Assembly: GCA_036250225.1 (NCBI GenBank)
Contig: JAPZLL010000034.1
Coordinates: 1 to 64,000, forward strand
Length of the DNA stretch: 64,000 bases
Origin: Cercophora sp. LCS_1
Lineage: Eukaryota; Ascomycota; Sordariomycetes; Sordariales; Lasiosphaeriaceae
Direction: 5' to 3'
Position numbers and translations under genes: made by a program. Below the pieces are notes generated by a model. That model saw nothing but the letters and a program-made list of their open reading frames with translations, had not been told where the DNA came from and did not search any database. Position 1 is the first letter of the stretch, and each line of letters starts with the position of its first letter. Shown one piece after another: positions 58,808-64,000 of the stretch.

Positions 58808-61800
58808 GGGTACCCCCTGGCGCCTTCGATGGGGTCGGGTCGAGGAAATTCGCGGCCTTGTTGCGTGGTGGTGATGGCACCGGGACCTGTTTGAAGAGGG
58901 TAAATCAGCACAGCGGACAAGCTACTTAGCTGCATTGTTAGCCCGCCCTCTATCGCGCGTCGTTTGCACGCCCCCGGTCACCTCAATTCCCTCCTCACCG
59001 AACGGCCCTGTCAGAAATGTCCCGCCAATGTTGCTACCAGCTATGATCATGCAATTGAGATGCAGCTACCCCGCGGGTACGGACAGGGAGGCTAGTGTCA
59101 CAGACTGACCAGGCACGAGAGCGTATTTCGTTGTGGGCGGCTCCTCAGTTCTCAGTTCTGGAATCTGACAATGGCGCCGTCTTGCTGAGATGTGACGAGA
59201 GAACGTGTTAGCTCCTGGGTTTGGACCGAATGAGCTTTGAGTTCCAGGCAAACGGTCGGCTACCTGTAGGAAGCCGTCCGGTGGGGTGGTGGAGCGGATG
59301 GAAGAAGGCAAACGGCAGAGAGCCAGCAGGAGCAAAGGGACAGGCAAACAGGTGCCCTCCACTCAGATCGGAAAGGTATGGAAGTTGCTCCTTTCGTTTG
59401 GGTTCCCAATAGTTTGGTTGCTCGCGCAAGAATGAAGTCGTCATTTCTCCGTTGACCCACAGCGGGTTGCCGTTTCCTTTTTTGCCTTTTGCGCCTGACT
59501 GTCTTCAGCGACGAGTTGCGGACTATGTCTTGGCGAGCCAAATCCTGGTCAGATTTCACGACATCGCTTTACACCACCAGAATTGTCATCCCGGTTACAT
59601 ACGACTTTATGACCCATCCGAATCCTGATCCTGGGCACACAGTTCGTGTTTCTGGTGCTTGGGCTGATGCGGTCCCGGTCAGTAGAGTAAACGAGCGCCA
59701 ACATCGAGTAAGGGAGAATTTTGGGAGATCACAGATCAGCGGACTTGCTGATTGCCCGGCGACCAATGGAGACGAGAATCAGCGATTGAGCAGGATCGTC
59801 AATCGCCAAGGTAATCTCAACCGCGGCCTGGTACTCTCCTTGCACCAAGACCGTGCCAACCTGGCGAATCGTTGCGCCATCGAAAGTGACCCAAGCTTTC
59901 AACGAAAACGTGACGGCCTGGGAAGTCGGTGCATGGGTGCTTTGCTTTCGGGGCGAGGACAAAGTGGAGCCTCAGCACCAGCTGCCCAGCAAGCTGCTAG
60001 CCTCCGATACCATGCATCCTGCCATCGTGGTTCGGCAGCTGGGGCAGCTGCAAGATTGAAGGGTGCCAAGACCGGGCACCCACCCCTCGACCAACAAGTG
60101 CACACCTGACCTCCAACGCACCGTGCAGACGCCCTACGAACGGCAAATCACTACAACGCACTCCCTCCGTTGCAAGAAGGAAGCCCCTCCCTTCATGAGT
60201 AGGTACTTACTGGACGCCGCTGGGGCAACCCTTTCTACAACGGATCGGTGGTGCTTCGGAATCCCTTCCTCAAACGTCATTTTTGTGGTTCGCCTTCCCG
60301 TCCCAAATCGGGCTCTGTCGCCAACTGCACTCCCGGTTTCTGGGTCCTGTCTTGGATGGAGAAAAGATTGGTACATTATGGGTTATTCAGTTGGCCATCT
60401 TTCGTCCCGCCGGGGAGACAACTTTGGAGCTCGGCGTTCGAGAGACTCGAAACGGATATGTGCTGTCATGAGAGAGCAGACATCGTCGAGATACCTTCCG
60501 CGCAGGAAAGAGGGAAGGCCGAGTATGGTACACCGCACAAACGGAGGCGATGCATAAACAGCGATGATGGCACTGGCTGAGCTCTGGATCACTTGCCTGG
60601 GCTGGCTCGAATGCACGGAATTTCTCTGCAGTCACACCGGCTCATTCAGCACTGTCTTGCCAGAGCCTGCCGGGCCTCAAAGACCCGTCCAGACCACCAT
60701 CATGGAGCCTGGCGATTTAGGAGGAAAACTCTTCGGCGATGAGGTTTCTTGTTGTCATTCCTCGTCCCGAAAGGAACGGGAACCAAGACGGGTGGAACGC
60801 TGCACTGCTTTGGAGGACACACCGTCCAGCGAGAGTCGTCCATGTACTGCAAAAAAATGGGCACGAGAACACCTCCCAGCTCTCATTTCCGGGTTCTCGG
60901 CCTGGGCCTTCCGATATGCTATGGCACGTTGCGCGAGAGTTCTCAAGTCCCCTTGGGAATCCTCCTGGACGGGCTCGGATATCACATGGAGACGGAAGCC
61001 GAAGTCAAGGGGCAAGAGAATGGGTGCACAAAGGCGCTCTGCCGCACCACGACCCGTCCTCCCGCATTTCTGTGTAGCAAACCAACTGCCTGCCTGGGTC
61101 GTTTGCTGTCAGTCTGTGTGTGGGTCGTAATTCGGACGACGGAACGGGGCGTCCAGATTAGACAGCTGTTTGTCACGCCCCATCAAGCCCTTAAGTCGCC
61201 GTACGGCCTCGCGCTTGCCGTTGACGAGGACTGTCTGTCGGGTATGTGCTGACATTGACCGGGTACTATGCCACAACCCAAAGCTATGTCCCGCACACCA
61301 TCTCGAGAGAAAGCGGGCACAAACATGACCGCTGTCGAGCTCACCGGGGAAGGCCCGACCACGCTCATCAACGCGCCCACGGCCTCCAAAGGAGCGTATC
61401 TGCTTGGCTCGATCCCTACCTCGAGTGCCACAAGGCCAGGCCAGGGCCTGTTTTTCTTGCTACCAATGACGCGGACGTGGTGGCCTGCGTGTAAGAGGGT
61501 CGACCTGGGTGGGTGGGAACGAGAACACTAGACCTACCTAGGTTTGCTTCGAGACTGGGTTGTCGACGGCAGTGTTACGTGAACACCCACCGCTTCGAGC
61601 ACGAAAATAACGGGAGCAAACAGCCTCCTGTCATTTGGCCTTTCGAATGGCATGATCTTTGCATAGTTGTTGGGTGTGTTCGCGAGTTGCTCCGGCTCAG
61701 CTTCGAGCCGGCTATCGAAGGGCCAGACAAGCCCAGGCCCCCGTCCACGCCCGCAGTGCGTCAGGGAGTAGACGACCACCCACGTCCGTCTCTGCTACGA

Positions 61801-62286
61801 TACTTTGCTCCAGGGCACTGTTACTGTCACTGCGCGCGGATACGACCTTCATCTCCAACCATGTTCTCTAACGAGGCTTCAAATTGTTTGCCGTTGCATT
61901 GGGTATCCTATCTTTGCATTTTCCAAAGAAACAGAGGGATCATTCGGTCCCATGAACCTTGAAAAGAAATGAAACAACGCCAAATCGTCCATTCCATCAT
62001 ATCATAAGTTGATCCCATCTTGCAATGTGCTGGCCCAATTGCCCAGCCCAGAAAAGTAATGCCGCAACGCCAACGGGTGCCTCCACCAAAAACGCCCGAT
62101 CGTCAACCGAGAAACGAAAAAGAAATAGAGGGAGTGAGCCATCGGCTCCTTTCATGGCTAGACGAGAGCGCCAGAGGAAGGAGCCGCCCATCGTCCCTAG
62201 ACTCGCGCAACTGTCGTTCGACCGCTACCAAAGTCCTCCACAACATCCTCCCCAACACTGGAATACTCCGGACATTTCAGCATCAA
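58808..62286. other. 3.5-kb stretch without a recognisable gene
   Basis: Open frames of 100-200 codons on both strands (such as 59489-60109 and 60564-61130) show no domains and no coherent splicing. The right end is the phospholipase 3' flank. Confidence 0.5.
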
Positions 62287-64000
62287 TCATCTCACCACCT
62301 TTTCAACCTTGACGAGCAACTGCCCTGGGGATCGTCTTCGTGTGTTCGCGTCGAAAAGATCGATGCACCTATACCCTTGCTGGAGTCTGTCCAGACGGAT
62401 GCAAGCCCAAGCGACCAGAGGGTCGCGGAAGTTGCTGGATCGATCTTCTACTCTGAGCCTACAGTTTGAGCACAGTCAGTCAAAATTCCGTTCCGGGACT
62501 AGAGAAAGACAAGGACAGGTGTGTTGACAAGATCAAACAGAACAAGGAAAGTGAGCGCGGACGAGAACGATTGACAATGAAGACGGACGTCTCGACGGCT
62601 CCTTGCCTTCCTGCGGCAAGAAATAATGCAGCGAGCCGCCATCAAAACTCTGCCACCCGAACCTTCGCTTCGAGCCACCCAGGGACTCTGTGATACTCTG
62701 CAAAGACGTTGGAGAGTTCTCGACACCGCCATTGCGGAATCTTGCATGGGATGGGTGCGGCAGGCTGCGGATTCTTCCGTCCTTCGGCGGCCCCTTTCCG
62801 GAAAAGACGGGTGCAAGATAACAGAGGGAATGGGGAAGGGGGGAAGGGGGGAGGGGGGAGGGGGGATGGGGGGAAGACACGAGTGGGTCGGGATTCATAC
62901 CTCAGGAAGCTGAGTTCCTCCACGATGTTCTTGACATCGAGGAACTCCAGCGGCGGGGCGTCGAAACCCCAGTCAGGATTGTCGGTCTCACGGGGTGCTG
63001 TCTCCCGTGTGTAGTCGAGCGACTTGATTTGCTTTTCAACGTGCAGCTCGACCTTCACCACTGGTCGGAACTTCCTATCTCCCCCAACACCGACTCCGCT
63101 CTGCCTGCGCACCTCAGGCAAAGGGAGAAACTGGCCGGCCAAAATCGTGATCCTGAGATCGAGGATCTTGCGCGGAATCGCCTCAACGTCGATGTGGGTG
63201 TCGTCGCTCAAGTAACCAGACGGCTTCAGAACCCAGCCGTTCGTATCGGCAAACATGGCGTCGTTGAGCATCATTCCTTCGTCTGTCTTCTGCCAGTTCA
63301 TTGCGACCATCTGGGCACCTCTTCGCCAGTGGAAACTCGGGTCCGGGTTGCTACTGTTGATTCGAGAACCCTTGGGGTAAATTCGCATAAAATAATCACG
63401 ATTGTGCTCCAGCATTTTCCTCGCCTTTTCACCGTCCATCGCCAGGGAACTGAACGAATACTCGCTCAGGCTGAAGATGTGACTAGGGGTCTGTGATGCG
63501 AGAGAGCGGTGGTCTTCAAAGTGCTCGCTGTGGGTGTAGATAGCGAGGGCTGCCAGCTCCTCACAGATGGGCGGTTTCGATCGGATGTCGGTGATCTGCA
63601 GGGTCCTCCCTCGCTCTACCTCGGCCTCGGTCAAGCAATCATCAGAAAGCCTCTTGACCTTGATGAGGATCTTATGACATAGGTCTTCGAGCAAAGGCTG
63701 CCGTTCGTTCGGGTCGCAGCTGTCGATCGGTTTGTCAAGAAGGAGATCACCCCACTCCTCTTTCATGATCTGCACCATGACACGCTGTTGATCGCCATCA
63801 GCACCAACCTCAAGGCTAACGATGATTGGGAGCGGGTTGGTCTTGAATGCGCTCTGTCGCACAGCTCGGCAGACGTCTCGAAAAGAAACTGTCGATGTCA
63901 TGGTTCCGTGGTGGTGGACGACAGGTTCGCCTCGGATCTTTGTTCGGGACGTGGACGAATCCCTTGATCTCAGCAGTCGGTCACTGAGACGGTCGCTGAG
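62287..64000 (-). CDS. phosphoinositide-specific phospholipase C, C-terminal part (cut by window edge)
   Basis: Exon 64000(continuing)-62901 and last exon 62458-62287 give the C-terminal 423 residues. The enzyme cleaves PIP2 to IP3 and diacylglycerol. Visible are the end of the catalytic X domain (G-E-P-V-V-H-H-H-G, F-R-D-V-C, L-P-I-I-V-S-L-E-V) and a linker. The Y domain follows (D-Y-F-M-R-I-Y-P-K-G-S-R-I-N-S-S-N-P and G-A-Q-M-V-A-M-N-W-Q), then a C2 domain. The 442-nt intron 62900-62459 (GTATGA...CTGTAG) joins E-L-S-F-L-R to L-R-V-E-D, and only this splice yields the C2 end L-V-A-W-A-C-I-R-L-D-R-L-Q-Q-G-Y-R. Without it the frame would read into low-complexity Pro. An Arg/Ser-rich insertion (L-S-D-R-L-S-D-R-L-L-R-S-R-D) lies in the X domain at the window edge. 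The N-terminal part (EF-hand, start of X) lies beyond 64000. Confidence 0.93.
62825..62875 (+). repeat. G-tract array in the phospholipase intron
   Basis: Successive runs of four to six G separated by A, AA or AT, about seven runs in 50 bp, on the strand opposite the gene. On the gene strand this is a C-rich tract just inside the donor end of the 442-nt intron. Strong G-quadruplex potential. Confidence 0.85.

Noticed and set aside
62533..62740. Alternative last exon of the phospholipase using an acceptor near 62740
   Set aside because: It joins in frame but lacks C2 sequence; the exon at 62458-62287 gives a perfect C2 C-terminus.
1..64000. CRISPR arrays, insertion sequences or bacterial operons
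   Set aside because: None seen; the window is spliced fungal nuclear DNA.

Overview
The window is nuclear DNA from a filamentous ascomycete (Pezizomycotina), most likely a Sordariomycete. The evidence is short GT...AG introns (about 40-160 nt) with CTAAC/CTGAC-like branch points, an RNA-dependent RNA polymerase of the quelling/meiotic-silencing family, a GPI-anchored GH18 chitinase, fungal Zn2Cys6 and P450 genes, and repeats carrying C-to-T/G-to-A changes typical of repeat-induced point mutation (RIP). Species was not determined.

Layout. 0.7-2.2 kb (+): beta-lactamase-like serine hydrolase. 2.25-4.3 kb: RIP-damaged, AT-rich transposon debris. 5.3-9.6 kb (-): RRM-containing RNA-dependent RNA polymerase. 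10.7-12.7 kb (-): mitochondrial D-lactate dehydrogenase with six exons. 12.7-18.6 kb: long stretch without a recognisable gene, rich in A-tracts and CA repeats. 18.6-19.7 kb (-): ribosomal protein eS4. 20.7-22.6 kb (-): two-Myb telobox protein of Teb1/Tay1 type. 24.6-27.1 kb (-): chitinase. 27.1-33.3 kb: second gene-poor stretch, with a perfect 15-bp-arm hairpin. 33.3-34.0 kb (+): Mid2-like membrane sensor. 35.2-35.8 kb (+): small secreted cysteine protein. 36.4-39.0 kb (-): TFIIH helicase XPB. 41.1-48.3 kb (+): coiled-coil protein of about 2,365 residues. 49.5-51.1 kb (+): cytochrome P450. 51.6-54.6 kb (-): transcription factor with C2H2 and Zn2Cys6 fingers. 55.5-56.5 kb (+): short-chain dehydrogenase. 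57.6-57.9 kb (-): tiny cysteine-rich gene whose 5' reading frame does not connect. 62.3 kb to the right edge (-): phosphoinositide phospholipase C, cut by the window end.

Most genes are unrelated housekeeping or cell-wall genes. Two functional links are worth noting. The P450, the dual zinc-finger regulator and the dehydrogenase are contiguous and may form a small metabolic locus. The silencing polymerase sits 1 kb from visibly RIP-mutated repeats, so the window shows both an RNA-based defence gene and the traces of a DNA-based defence.

Exon structures were built by hand from splice signals, reading-frame continuity and family motifs. Most are firm. The 5' ends of the giant coiled-coil gene and of the tiny cysteine-rich gene are not resolved.
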